A DNA stretch of 64,000 nucleotides from a candidate division KSB1 bacterium (GCA_034506335.1 JAPDPR010000003.1:1-64000), one strand, 5' to 3'. Positions 8,889 to 18,075 are shown, counted from the stretch's first letter. The notes: generated by a model not told the origin, from the letters alone. Translations and numbers: made by a program.

Positions 8889-9209
8889 ATGGCACACGAA
8901 TCGGACAATGAGACAGATCATATCCAGGGTTGCCAGGTTGATTTTCCACTGGCCGATACCATTTCCCTGCGCACGCTGGTCAATCTCCTGCTCAAAAAGG
9001 GGGTGGTCACCGTCCAGGAATTGCTGGATGAGGAAAGCAGGAACCTTGCGTGGGATGATGAGGCGCCCCCTGCCGCGGGGAGAGAGAGCAGGAGCCAGCG
9101 GATGAGAGGCCTGAAGCGGCTGATGAGCAAACGTCGCTTCACCCGTCGCTTGGGCACCTGGCTGTTTGGATGGCACTGGAAACGAGTGCGTGTTGAAACG
9201 GAGCGGTGA
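8889..9209 (+). CDS. Hypothetical 106-residue basic protein
   Basis: I do not recognise this family. The N-terminal half is acidic and includes ISLRTLVNLLLKKGVVTVQELLDEE, a predicted helical segment resembling the short LVxLLVEKGVITxEE motif of small bacterial proteins. The C-terminal half is strongly basic (LKRLMSKRRFTRRLG and WHWKRVRVETER), suggesting nucleic-acid or membrane-surface contact. It begins 31 bp after the membrane-tethered receiver and its TGA directly abuts the GTG start of the TPM gene, so it belongs to the same transcription unit. The ribosome-binding site is weak. Confidence 0.65.
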   Translation: MAHESDNETDHIQGCQVDFPLADTISLRTLVNLLLKKGVVTVQELLDEESRNLAWDDEAPPAAGRESRSQRMRGLKRLMSKRRFTRRLGTWLFGWHWKRVRVETER

Positions 9210-10007
9210 GTGAAGCTTCACAGAAGGTGGGCCCCACCCATCTTGGTCTTGATCACGATAGGATTGGCGTGGTTTGCGGCCGGGTCGCTTCCTGCCCAGC
9301 AGTTCCCACAGCCGCGGGGTTATGTAAACGACTTTGCCAATGTCATCGAGCCTGACTACGAGGCGCGCATCGCGGCGGTGTGTGAGGAGGTCAAGCGTAA
9401 GACCGGCGCGGAGATAGCCGTGGTCACCATGCCGACCGTCGGCGACTACGACTACCAGGACTATGCCAACCGTCTGTTTGAGAGCTGGGGGATAGGCGAG
9501 AAGGATAAGCACAACGGCCTCCTCATTTTCAATGCAGTTGCCGAGCGCAAGATCTGGGTAGAGGTAGGCTACGGGCTAGAAGGAGCTATTAACGACGCGA
9601 GGGCAGGGGACATCTACCGCGATCAGATTCGTCCGTATCTGAGTCGGGGCGAATATGGCAGGGGTTTATTGGCCGGTACGATAGCTGCCGCGCAGCTCAT
9701 CGCGCAAGAGTACGGTGTGACCCTGGAGCTCGAGGAACCGGCCATAGACACTTCGCCACGGGCAGGGGGGCGCACCGCGCTTCCTTTCTGCTCAATAGTC
9801 TTTATCATTCTCATGCTCCTTCTCCTAAGCCGCTTCGGTGGGGGTCTGTTTCCGTTCCTTGTGTTTAATTCCATGTTCGGTCCCTCGCGCCGCGGTGGCT
9901 ACTGGGGAGGTGGCTTCGGTGGTGGTTTCGGCGGCGGTTTCGGCGGCGGATTTGGCGGATTCGGTGGTGGTGCAAGCGGCGGAGGCGGTGCGGGTGGTGG
10001 ATACTAA
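9210..10007 (+). CDS. TPM-domain (YgcG family) membrane protein with Gly-rich tail
   Basis: A 265-residue protein starting with GTG directly after the previous stop. It has a signal peptide or anchor (residues 8-27), a TPM domain (about 33-160, with VNDFANVIEP, TGAEIAVVTMP and WGIGEKDKHNGLL), a second hydrophobic segment (about 190-210) and a C-terminal tail of repeated GGGFGGGF ending GGGAGGGY. This layout is standard for YgcG/TPM proteins, some of which have phosphatase activity or take part in photosystem repair in other lineages. TPM genes often pair with LemA, which lies two genes downstream. The role here is probably envelope-related but unproven. Confidence 0.85.
   Translation: MKLHRRWAPPILVLITIGLAWFAAGSLPAQQFPQPRGYVNDFANVIEPDYEARIAAVCEEVKRKTGAEIAVVTMPTVGDYDYQDYANRLFESWGIGEKDKHNGLLIFNAVAERKIWVEVGYGLEGAINDARAGDIYRDQIRPYLSRGEYGRGLLAGTIAAAQLIAQEYGVTLELEEPAIDTSPRAGGRTALPFCSIVFIILMLLLLSRFGGGLFPFLVFNSMFGPSRRGGYWGGGFGGGFGGGFGGGFGGFGGGASGGGGAGGGY
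9906..9978 (+). repeat. Short tandem repeat encoding the GGGF tail
   Basis: An imperfect 12-bp unit close to GGCGGCGGTTTC is repeated about five times inside the 3' end of the TPM gene, coding for (GGGF)n. Such a tract can vary in copy number by slippage without breaking the frame. Confidence 0.7.
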
Positions 10008-10086
10008 GCTGAAGCCAGCGCCCCAATTCCGATGCGACCAGCGGCAGAAGGCGCCGGGCAGGGGAATGGACGCGTGGAGGTAAGCG

Positions 10087-10815
10087 ATGGCCAAAGTTCC
10101 GTACTCACCTGACGAAGTATTCGCCGCATTCACCAATGACTATCGTGCCGTTTTCGGTCAGGACCTTTTGTCTATTGTCCTCTATGGCAGCGGCGCGCGC
10201 GGCGAGTACAGGCGCAAGCACTCAGATATCAACTTCCTCATCGTGCTTACGGAAAATGGCATGAAGGAACTGGCTAAAGCTTTCCCGCTGGTACGGAAGT
10301 GGCGAAAGAGAAACGTCAGCATCCCATTGTTCATGACCCCCGAGTACATCAGCACTTCCCTGGATAGTTTCCCGATGGAGTTCCTGGCTTTGAAGCAGCA
10401 CCATCGCATGGTGTATGGGGATGACCCGCTTGAGTCCCTGCAAATCGACAAAAAGTTGTTGCGCCTGCAGTGCGAGCACGAGGTCAAGGGAAAGCTTCTC
10501 CACCTCCGCGAAGCCTACCTAGCCACGCAGGGAAGCAAGGCAGAGCTGACAAAACTGATTCGGCGCTCGTTGACTGCGTTTGTGCCGCTATTTGAGGCTC
10601 TGTTAGTATTGAAAGACGTGGAGCCCCCTGCGACAAAGATGGAGATCGTTACCAGGGGCGTGCAGATGTTCGGCCTGAACGAGGAGGTATTTTCACGGCT
10701 GCTTGGTGTGTGGAACGGGGAAAAACTCAGCGAGGAGGAAACTGACCGGCTAGCGCAACAGTACATCTGGGAGATAAGACGGTTGGCACTGGAGATTGAC
10801 AAATTTAAGCCATGA
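10087..10815 (+). CDS. Nucleotidyltransferase-domain protein
   Basis: This 242-residue protein has an N-terminal polymerase-beta-like nucleotidyltransferase signature: IVLYGSGARGEYRRKHSD near residue 30, followed by INFLIVL. The usual GSxxRGxxxxxSDxD reads SDIN here, so the second catalytic acid is replaced by Asn, although LTENG follows. The rest is helical and may be a substrate-binding region. GGAGG precedes the ATG. It sits between the TPM and LemA genes, an unusual insertion in a common pair. The weakened metal-binding motif makes activity uncertain; it may be a minimal or inactive member of the family. Confidence 0.75.
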   Translation: MAKVPYSPDEVFAAFTNDYRAVFGQDLLSIVLYGSGARGEYRRKHSDINFLIVLTENGMKELAKAFPLVRKWRKRNVSIPLFMTPEYISTSLDSFPMEFLALKQHHRMVYGDDPLESLQIDKKLLRLQCEHEVKGKLLHLREAYLATQGSKAELTKLIRRSLTAFVPLFEALLVLKDVEPPATKMEIVTRGVQMFGLNEEVFSRLLGVWNGEKLSEEETDRLAQQYIWEIRRLALEIDKFKP

Positions 10816-10828
10816 CTGGGAGGAGACA

Positions 10829-11410
10829 ATGCGCAAGACAGGCTCTCTAGTCCTCATCGTTGTGATTGTCGTGATCCTGTTCTTGGGGTTACGTGGGTGT
10901 TCCACGTACAATGCACTCGTTGGCACGGATGAGGAAGTGAAGGCCGCGTGGGCGCAGGTGGAAAACCAATACCAGCGGCGGTACGACCTCATCCCCAACC
11001 TGGTAGAGACCGTGAAAGGTTATGCCGCACACGAGCGGGAGACGCTGATTGCCGTGACCGAGGCGCGGGCGAAAGTGGGGCAGGCGAGGACCCCGCAGGA
11101 GCTCATCCAGGCCAACGATCAGCTTTCCTCTGCATTGGCCCGGCTGCTGGTGGTGGTTGAGCGGTATCCAGAGCTGAAGGCCAACGAGAACTTTATCCGT
11201 CTGCAGGATGAACTGGCCGGTACCGAAAACCGCATATCCGTGGAGCGCCGTCGCTACACCGAAGTGGTGCAGCGGTATAACACCATGGTGAGGCGCTTTC
11301 CCACCAACATCATCGCCAGCATCTTCAACTTCAAAATGCGGGAGACCTTCGAAGCGGTCAGCCCGGCACGCGAAGCCCCTCGTGTTGACTTTGGCAGCGG
11401 CGGGCGGTAG
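10829..11410 (+). CDS. lemA: LemA family protein
   Basis: About 193 residues. An N-terminal membrane helix (LVLIVVIVVILFLGL) is followed by the LemA signature: EEVKAAWAQVENQYQRR, DLIPNLVETVKGYAAHE and ENFIRLQDELAGTENRI. LemA proteins are single-pass, four-helix-bundle proteins found widely in bacteria, often beside TPM-domain genes as here. Their biochemical role remains unclear. ATG 10829 is chosen because GGGAGGAG lies just upstream; an upstream TTG at 10796 would overlap the preceding gene. Last gene of the receiver/TPM/NTase/LemA group. Confidence 0.93.
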   Translation: MRKTGSLVLIVVIVVILFLGLRGCSTYNALVGTDEEVKAAWAQVENQYQRRYDLIPNLVETVKGYAAHERETLIAVTEARAKVGQARTPQELIQANDQLSSALARLLVVVERYPELKANENFIRLQDELAGTENRISVERRRYTEVVQRYNTMVRRFPTNIIASIFNFKMRETFEAVSPAREAPRVDFGSGGR

Positions 11411-11474
11411 AGGCAGCCTCCTTTTCGCCTAACGCCCGATACTGGCGAGCCGTCCACAACACGAGGGAGGATGG

Positions 11475-13097
11475 ATGAGCGCCCCGTTGCTGGTTTTGCT
11501 CGGCGCAATTCTCTTTGCGGGAGCCTATCTGAGCTACGGGGGATATGTGGCGCGGAGATTGGGGATCGATCCCACCCGCCCCACCCCTGCACAGACCATG
11601 AACGACGGCGTGGACTATGTACCCACGCGAGCCCCCGTGGTATTGGGGCACCACTTTGCCTCCATTGCCGGCGCCGGGCCGATCGTCGGGCCGGTCATGG
11701 CCTCCATCTTCGGGTGGCTGCCGGTGTACCTGTGGATTGTGGTGGGGGGCATCTTTGTGGGGGCTGTGCACGATTTTAGCGCCGTCGTGGCTTCCCTTCG
11801 GCATCGTGGCAAGTCAATCGGGGAGGTGATTGAGGAGCATATCGGCCGAAACGGCAAAATCTTGTTCTTGCTCTTTTCGTGGTCCACTCTGCTCTTAGTG
11901 ATCGCCGTGTTCACCCAACTTGTGGCCACGACCTTTGAGCGTGTGCCGTCGGCAGCGACTGCTTCGTTGCTCTTTATGGTGCTGGCAGTGGCTTTTGGGT
12001 GGGCAATCTATCGCCGAGGTATGCCGCTCCTGGGAGCGACGCTGGTAGGAGTGATCCTGCTTTTCTTGTGTGTGTATGCGGGGTACCGCTGGCCCTTGTT
12101 GCTTTCAGCGCAGATGTGGCGCTACCTGTTGCTCCTCTACTGCTTTGGTGCCGCGGTGTTGCCGGTGTGGTTTCTGTTGCAACCCCGGGACTATCTCAAT
12201 TCCTTTGTTCTCTACGCGCTCCTGGCGGGGGGCGCATTGGGGATTTTCTTTGCCCACCCGAAGGTCCAATTGGCAGCGGTAACCACATTCCACACCGATC
12301 TTGGCTTTCTTTTCCCCGTTCTTTTTGTCACTGTCGCCTGTGGGGCCATTTCCGGCTTCCACTCACTTGTGGCCTCTGGCACTACTGCCAAGCAGGTGGC
12401 CAAGGAGAGCGATGCTAAGCCGATCGGGTACGGCGCCATGCTCATCGAGTCGGTGCTCGCCATCGTGGCGTTGATGGCCGCGGCCACCATGGCCCCCGGG
12501 CGGTTCAGGCAGCTGTATGGGGCGCAGAGCTTTGTTCCCATCTTTGCCGAAGGCGTCGGTGGATTCATGGCGCGTATTCCTTTGCTGGGCATCAAGGCCG
12601 ATCTGGCCACCACCTTTGCAGCGCTAGGGGTATCCGCGTTCGTGCTCACCTCGCTGGATACGAGCACTAGGTTAGCGCGTTTTGCTTTCCAAGAGCTGTT
12701 CGAAAGGCGGACCCGCAAGGGATCCTCCTCATGGCTGGCAAATCGCTACGTGGGCACCGCCATCACCATCCTGGTAGCATGGGTATTTCTCGTCAGCGGT
12801 GGCTCGCAGGCGATTTGGCCGGTGTTCGGATCGGCCAACCAGTTGCTGGCTGCTCTGGCTCTGCTTGCGGTTTCGGTATGGTTGGCAAAGGGGGGGATGC
12901 GCACCCATTTCGTGCGCTACCCTATGATCTTCATGTTCTTAGTGACTCTCACTGCCTTGGCTTCGCTGATTCACAAGAACTTTGTGCGAGGCAACTATCT
13001 CCTTGTGGGGATAGGCGCAATTCTGTTTGCACTGGCCGGTTTGTTAGTAGCCCAGGCTGTGCGCAGCCTGCGGAGCGTAAAGGGCCAGCAGGCCTAA
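11475..13097 (+). CDS. cstA: Carbon starvation protein A (CstA) family transporter
   Basis: A 540-residue integral membrane protein with many predicted helices. The family hallmark GHHFASIAGAGPIVGP is near residue 58, preceded by DYVPTRAPVVL. Other CstA features are AVHDFSAVVASLRHRGKSIGE and SGFHSLVASGTTAKQ. CstA proteins import peptides or pyruvate-like carbon sources under starvation. It is shorter than E. coli CstA (about 700 residues) and similar to the compact form found in many other phyla. The ATG follows GAGGGAGGATGG. A DASS-type anion transporter begins 45 bp downstream, so the two may be co-expressed. Confidence 0.92.
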   Translation: MSAPLLVLLGAILFAGAYLSYGGYVARRLGIDPTRPTPAQTMNDGVDYVPTRAPVVLGHHFASIAGAGPIVGPVMASIFGWLPVYLWIVVGGIFVGAVHDFSAVVASLRHRGKSIGEVIEEHIGRNGKILFLLFSWSTLLLVIAVFTQLVATTFERVPSAATASLLFMVLAVAFGWAIYRRGMPLLGATLVGVILLFLCVYAGYRWPLLLSAQMWRYLLLLYCFGAAVLPVWFLLQPRDYLNSFVLYALLAGGALGIFFAHPKVQLAAVTTFHTDLGFLFPVLFVTVACGAISGFHSLVASGTTAKQVAKESDAKPIGYGAMLIESVLAIVALMAAATMAPGRFRQLYGAQSFVPIFAEGVGGFMARIPLLGIKADLATTFAALGVSAFVLTSLDTSTRLARFAFQELFERRTRKGSSSWLANRYVGTAITILVAWVFLVSGGSQAIWPVFGSANQLLAALALLAVSVWLAKGGMRTHFVRYPMIFMFLVTLTALASLIHKNFVRGNYLLVGIGAILFALAGLLVAQAVRSLRSVKGQQA

Positions 13098-13142
13098 CTT
13101 GTTCAGCGGAAGGAGTGCTCAAGAAGCTCTCTCTTTTCCCGT

Positions 13143-14711
13143 ATGGCAGAGGCGGTGGCAAGCGGACATGATGGTGACCAGGCCGCGGTAGCGCGTCGTC
13201 TGTGGAAGTGGTGCGCCCTTGCCGCCGGTCCTATCCTATTTGTTGGTGTGCTCTGGGGCTTGCGCGGGACCATGGGACTGGAACCGGCGGCGCACCGTGT
13301 GCTTGCCCTGGGTGCGCTGATGGCCTGGTGGTGGATTACGGAGGCCGTACCTGTACCGGCCACCGCGCTGCTCCCCTTGGTGATCTTGCCCGCACTCAGG
13401 GTCCAGCCCATGCATGAAGTGGCTGCGAGCTACGGCGACAGCACAATCTTCTTGTTCATGGGCGGATTCTTTCTGGCTGCAACCATGCAACGGTGGGGGC
13501 TGCACAAACGCCTCGCCCTCCACGTGATCCGACTCATGGGGACAAATCCCCGTACCCTGGTGCTCAGCTTTATGATTGCTGCAGCCGCACTTTCCATGTG
13601 GATCTCCAATACCGCCACCACCTTGATGATGTACCCTATTGCTCTGGCGCTGGTGCTGCACCTGGGTGAGGGTTCTGCAGCGGTGGACGAGCGCCAGCGG
13701 ACGCGCCTACGCACAGCCCTGATGCTGGGCGTTGCCTATGGCTCCAGCATCGGCGGCATCGGCACCCTCATCGGCACACCCCCAAACCTCATTTTTGTCG
13801 CCCAGCTCCGTCGGCTGTTTCCCCAGGCACCAGCTATCGGCTTTCTGGATTGGATGAAGGTGGGGATGCCGCTGGTGGTTCTGTTCTTGCCGCTGAGCTG
13901 GTTGGTGCTTACGCGCATCGTCTTGCCAGTGGGCAAGGAGAGGATCGCCGGGGGCCGAGAAGTGCTAGCGCAGGAGCTGGCGAAGCTTGGGCGGCCGTCC
14001 CGCGGTGAGTGGCTGGTGGCGGGCCTATTTGTGCTTACGGCCCTGGCCTGGGTGGGGCGAGCGGACATCGACCTCGGCTTCCTGCGCATACCAGGATGGG
14101 CCGGTCTGCTGGGAGTAGGGGGCACGGTGAATGATGCCACGGTTGCCATGACCACCGCGGTGCTTCTTTTTGCGCTGCCGGTCGACGTAAAGAAAGGGCA
14201 GTTTCTGTTGGATTGGGAGACGGCGCGGGGTATCCCCTGGGGCGTCCTTATTCTGTTCGGCGGAGGGATCGCCTTGGCTGGAGCCTTCGAGCACTCTGGA
14301 CTGGCCACCTGGGTGGCTGAGCGACTAAGGTCGCTGGGCTCGCTCCCACCGGTGCTATTGACGATGTTGGTCTGCCTGACGGTGACTTTTCTCACCGAGG
14401 TGACCTCAAATACCGCGATCGCCTCCATTTTCATGCCGGTGCTTGGCGCCGCGGCAGTGGCCGTGCGCATGAACCCCCTGTTGCTCATGGTGCCCGGGGC
14501 TATCACTGCCTCGTGCGCCTTCATGTTGCCGGTGGCCACACCGCCGAACGCGGTGGTCTTTGCCTCGGGGTACCTGACTATCCCGCAGATGGCCAAGGCA
14601 GGTGTTCTGTTGAACTTCTTAGGGGTTATCCTCGTTACACTGGTGGTATATGCCGTGGCAATTCCCGCGTTTGGTATCAAGGTTGGACAGGTGCCAGCCT
14701 GGGTGCCGTGA
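13143..14711 (+). CDS. DASS/SLC13-family sodium:anion symporter
   Basis: This 522-residue membrane protein contains both signature motifs of the divalent anion:sodium symporter family: SNTATTLMMYPIAL near residue 157 and its repeat-related SNTAIASIFMPVL near residue 423, plus GSSIGGIGTLIGTPPN near 200. Such proteins import C4-dicarboxylates, citrate, phosphate or sulfate with Na+; the sequence does not settle which. The serine/asparagine/threonine motifs that coordinate Na+ and carboxylate are intact in both halves. The ribosome-binding site is weak. It follows cstA closely, suggesting a small carbon-uptake unit, and ends 22 bp before the sensor kinase start. Confidence 0.9.
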   Translation: MAEAVASGHDGDQAAVARRLWKWCALAAGPILFVGVLWGLRGTMGLEPAAHRVLALGALMAWWWITEAVPVPATALLPLVILPALRVQPMHEVAASYGDSTIFLFMGGFFLAATMQRWGLHKRLALHVIRLMGTNPRTLVLSFMIAAAALSMWISNTATTLMMYPIALALVLHLGEGSAAVDERQRTRLRTALMLGVAYGSSIGGIGTLIGTPPNLIFVAQLRRLFPQAPAIGFLDWMKVGMPLVVLFLPLSWLVLTRIVLPVGKERIAGGREVLAQELAKLGRPSRGEWLVAGLFVLTALAWVGRADIDLGFLRIPGWAGLLGVGGTVNDATVAMTTAVLLFALPVDVKKGQFLLDWETARGIPWGVLILFGGGIALAGAFEHSGLATWVAERLRSLGSLPPVLLTMLVCLTVTFLTEVTSNTAIASIFMPVLGAAAVAVRMNPLLLMVPGAITASCAFMLPVATPPNAVVFASGYLTIPQMAKAGVLLNFLGVILVTLVVYAVAIPAFGIKVGQVPAWVP

Positions 14712-14733
14712 GAAGCGCGATGGAACAGGAGAT

Positions 14734-16674
14734 ATGAGCTCTCGCTTGGCTGCATTTCTGAGAAGCAACCGCGATCGCATTGTGCACCTCTGGGCGACCG
14801 AAATCCAGCGCTCCATCCCCAGCTACCGGTCGCGTCCGCTCTCGGAGCTGCTCATGACCACCGGCAAGCATCTTGATGCCACAATCCACCTCCTTGAGTC
14901 CGGTTCCTATGAGCGGCTGCATGAGTTCATGCACGAGATCGCGCCTATGCGCATCCAGCAAGGCTTTCGGTTGTCGGACATCCAGCGTGCATTCCTGGTG
15001 GGCAAACGCGTGATCTCGGATCTGGTGGAACAGGCGTACGCGGAAGACCAGGGGAGCCTTTACGCTACTTTGCACCAGGTGGAAGAGCCGTTCCACCAGA
15101 CCGTGCTGGAGTACTCCGACATCTACCAGGAGCTTCAGGTGAAGGAGGTGGAACGGCGGAGCCGCGAGGCATTAAAGGCCGAGGAGGAGCGGCGGCTTCT
15201 CGAGCAGGTGCAAGCCGAGCGCGAGAAGCTCGACCGATTGGTAGCAGCCATTGGCGCGGATATCGCCATCATCGATCGCGACATGCGTGTAGTGTGGCAC
15301 AACCGTTACCTATGCCGTGGCGAGGCCGACGAGGAGGTCAAACCAGGGACCAAATGTGATGTGTTAGGCTGGCACACACAGCGCGGGTGCGAGGACTGTG
15401 CCACCGTCCGGGCCTTCCGCAGCGGACACGTGGAGCAGAGCAACGTGGAACTGCACAATGGGAATGGGCAGACGCGTTATTTCCAGATCATCGCCACCCC
15501 CCTTCGAGGCTCAGATGGGTCCATCGCCCAGGTTTTGGAACTCGTGCGCGAGGTAACAGACATCCGCGAGCTGGAACGCCGAGTGGATACCCAGCAAGAG
15601 TTTCTCGAGGCAGTTAGCAATGACTCCGCCGATGCCATTGTCGGCCTTGATGCTCATAACCGCATCATCTTCTGGAACAAAGGAGCGGAAGCCATTTTTG
15701 AGTACCCCACCTTCGAGATTCTGCACAAGCGCATCACGGTACTGACACCGCCTGGCTCCGAACGGCGCAAACGGCTGCGCCATCTCTTGGCGCAGGTCCG
15801 CAGGGACCGCTACCTGCGCAACATCGAGACAATCCTCACTACCAAGGCAGGCCGCGAGGTGCCAGTGGATGTCACCTTGAGCACTATCTGCGACGACAAG
15901 GGCCGGATCATCGGCTATTCCTCGGTGATTCGTGACATCAGCGAGCGCAAGCGGTTGGAGGAGAAGGTACTCCAGGCGGAAAGGCTGGCCACTGTGGGGC
16001 GCATGGCCGCCAAGGTGGCGCATGATATTCGCAACCCGCTCTCGTCCATCAGCCTAAACGTGGAATTGCTCGGCGATGAGGTGGCCAATCTCAGCCAGGC
16101 TTCGCGAGAAGAGATTCGCGACCTGCTCAACTCCATCGCCTCGGAGGTGGATCGACTTGCCCAGATGAGCCAGGAGTACCTGGAGTTTGCGCGCATCCCC
16201 AAATTGAAGCTGCAGCTGACTGACGTCAATCAGCTGTTCCAAGAGCTCCTCCGGCGCTCGGCGGTGGAGTTGGCGGCAAAGGGAATCCAGGTGTGCACAC
16301 AGTATCGAGAAGGCCTGCCGCAGGTCCGCGTGGACCGCGCGCAGATGTACCGTGCGCTGCAAAACCTTCTGCGGAACGCGATCGAGGCGATGCCCAACGG
16401 CGGCACGCTCACCTTGGCGACCGAGCACGACGGCCAGTACGTGCAGCTGAGAGTAGCCGACACCGGTGTGGGCATTGAAGAACGGGAGCTGCCCAAGATT
16501 TTTGAGCCGTTCCACAGCACCAAGGAGTTTGGCACAGGATTGGGGCTGACCATAACCCGCCACGTGGTGGAAGAACACGGCGGCTCGGTGCAGTGCACAA
16601 GCACGGTCGGCGTGGGCAGCGAATTCGTTATCTTTCTGCCCATTCGCGGGGCACAGAGTGTCGAGGTCGTGTGA
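14734..16674 (+). CDS. PAS-containing sensor histidine kinase with RsbRD-like N-terminus
   Basis: About 646 residues with no membrane helix, so probably cytosolic. Residues 1-140 resemble an RsbR/RsbRD sensing domain; a short coiled coil follows. PAS1 (about 165-280) carries four cysteines, C194, C208, C219 and C222, the last two in GCEDC. PAS2 spans about 290-410. HisKA has the phospho-acceptor H430 in VAHDIRNP and the HATPase domain has NAIEAMPNGG, DTGVGI and GTGLGL. ATG 14734 follows AGGAGAT. The stop overlaps the regulator's GTG by 4 nt, so the two are translationally coupled. The PAS cysteines suggest redox, metal or Fe-S sensing, by inference. Confidence 0.93.
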   Translation: MSSRLAAFLRSNRDRIVHLWATEIQRSIPSYRSRPLSELLMTTGKHLDATIHLLESGSYERLHEFMHEIAPMRIQQGFRLSDIQRAFLVGKRVISDLVEQAYAEDQGSLYATLHQVEEPFHQTVLEYSDIYQELQVKEVERRSREALKAEEERRLLEQVQAEREKLDRLVAAIGADIAIIDRDMRVVWHNRYLCRGEADEEVKPGTKCDVLGWHTQRGCEDCATVRAFRSGHVEQSNVELHNGNGQTRYFQIIATPLRGSDGSIAQVLELVREVTDIRELERRVDTQQEFLEAVSNDSADAIVGLDAHNRIIFWNKGAEAIFEYPTFEILHKRITVLTPPGSERRKRLRHLLAQVRRDRYLRNIETILTTKAGREVPVDVTLSTICDDKGRIIGYSSVIRDISERKRLEEKVLQAERLATVGRMAAKVAHDIRNPLSSISLNVELLGDEVANLSQASREEIRDLLNSIASEVDRLAQMSQEYLEFARIPKLKLQLTDVNQLFQELLRRSAVELAAKGIQVCTQYREGLPQVRVDRAQMYRALQNLLRNAIEAMPNGGTLTLATEHDGQYVQLRVADTGVGIEERELPKIFEPFHSTKEFGTGLGLTITRHVVEEHGGSVQCTSTVGVGSEFVIFLPIRGAQSVEVV

Positions 16675-18047
16675 GTCAAGTGGACAAGACAATACTGGTG
16701 GTCGACGACGAGAGCGATCTGCGCGACTCGCTGGGCAAGGTCCTACGCAAGGAAGGGTATCTTGTCTTGCTAGCGGAAAGTGGCGAGGCGGCGTTGGAGA
16801 TACTGTCGACCAAGCATGTAGATTTGGTGCTCACCGACCTGCGCATGCCGCAGATGGGCGGGATGGACCTGCTGCGTCACATCAAGCGGCAGTGGCCGGA
16901 TGTGGAGGTGCTGGTGCTGACCGCCTACGGCACCATCGAGGGGGCGGTGGAGGCGATGCGCGCCGGGGCCTACGATTTCGTGACCAAGCCGCTCAAGCGG
17001 GCAGAGCTGTTGCAGGCGATTCGGCGGGCGGCTGAACGCCAGACTCTTGCCTTGGAAAACCGCTACCTGCGCGAGGAGCTGGAAGGGCGACAGCGCTACC
17101 AGCTGGTGGTGGGACGGAGCGAGGCGATGCGCCGGGTGATGGAGTGGGTGGAGCGCCTCAGCCCCATCTCCTCCACGGTCCTGATCACCGGCGAGAGCGG
17201 CACAGGCAAGGAGTTGGTAGCGCGCGCTATTCACGCCCGCAGCCCCCGCGCGGAGAAGCGCTTCGTCGCCATCAACTGCGGCGCCATACCCGAGAATCTC
17301 ATGGAGAGTGAACTCTTCGGCCACACCCGCGGCGCGTTCACCGGGGCTATCCGCGACAAAGATGGGCTTTTCAAGGTGGCTTCCGGCGGCACCCTGTTCC
17401 TGGATGAAATCGGCAGCGTCCCGTTCGGCCTGCAGATCAAACTGCTGCGCGCCATCGAGGAGAAGGAGATCCTGCCTGTCGGCAGCACTACCCCCATCTC
17501 CGTAGATGTGCGCATCATTGCCGCCTCCAATCGCGACCTGGCCAAGGAAGTGGAGAAGGGGACCTTCCGGGAGGACCTCTACTACCGGCTGAACGTGGTG
17601 GGCATCGAGATACCGCCATTGCGGCAGCGGAAGGAGGATATCCCGGATCTGGTCCACCACTTCATCCGCCTCCACGCGGTAGAGCTGAATTCCAAGGTGG
17701 AGGGCATCGATGACGAGGCGATGGCCGCCCTCATGGCCTACGACTGGAAGGGCAATGTGCGGGAGCTGGATAATGTGATTGAGCGGGCTATGATTCTGTG
17801 CGACCAGCCTCTGATTGGACTGGCGCATCTGCCCGTTAACCTGCAGCCCAGCAACTATGAGCGCCAGGGCCGTTCCCGGCATCTGAAGGAAGCAGTGAAG
17901 GACTTTGAACGTCAGCACATCCTGTCGGTGCTCCGCCACACCGAGCATGACAAGGAGCGGGCTGCAGAGATCTTGGGCCTGAGCCTTTCTTCCCTCTATC
18001 GGAAAATGGCAGAGTTGGGCATCCCAACCTCGCCAGTTCATTCTTAG
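16671..18047 (+). CDS. NtrC-family sigma-54-dependent response regulator
   Basis: A 458-residue enhancer-binding protein with receiver, AAA+ and Fis-type HTH domains. The receiver phospho-acceptor is about D56 (VLTDLRMP). The AAA+ domain has Walker A GESGTGKE (K180), the sigma-54-contacting GAFTGA loop at about 221-226, Walker B LFLDEIG and an arginine-finger region (FREDLYYRLNV). The Fis-like helix-turn-helix is at the end (ERAAEILGLSLSSLYRKM). The GTG start overlaps the kinase stop as GTGA, marking a cognate pair. It is therefore expected to activate sigma-54 promoters, possibly the one just downstream in front of the GOGAT-like operon. Confidence 0.95.
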   Translation: MSQVDKTILVVDDESDLRDSLGKVLRKEGYLVLLAESGEAALEILSTKHVDLVLTDLRMPQMGGMDLLRHIKRQWPDVEVLVLTAYGTIEGAVEAMRAGAYDFVTKPLKRAELLQAIRRAAERQTLALENRYLREELEGRQRYQLVVGRSEAMRRVMEWVERLSPISSTVLITGESGTGKELVARAIHARSPRAEKRFVAINCGAIPENLMESELFGHTRGAFTGAIRDKDGLFKVASGGTLFLDEIGSVPFGLQIKLLRAIEEKEILPVGSTTPISVDVRIIAASNRDLAKEVEKGTFREDLYYRLNVVGIEIPPLRQRKEDIPDLVHHFIRLHAVELNSKVEGIDDEAMAALMAYDWKGNVRELDNVIERAMILCDQPLIGLAHLPVNLQPSNYERQGRSRHLKEAVKDFERQHILSVLRHTEHDKERAAEILGLSLSSLYRKMAELGIPTSPVHS

Positions 18048-18051
18048 TTCT

Positions 18052-18075
18052 GGAAAGCACGAAATGGGTCTTTCC
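18052..18075. promoter_or_regulatory. Inverted repeat, candidate activator-binding site
   Basis: GGAAAG (18052-18057) and CTTTCC (18070-18075) form a perfect inverted repeat with a 12-bp gap, about 110 bp upstream of the sigma-54-like element. That is the usual distance for an NtrC-type upstream activating sequence. It also begins 4 bp after the regulator stop, so it could instead be an RNA hairpin; no U-run follows. Confidence 0.35.

Noticed and set aside
9906-9978. Tandem 12-bp units that could look like a short CRISPR or satellite
   Set aside because: They lie in frame within the TPM gene and encode the family's usual Gly-rich tail, with no spacers.
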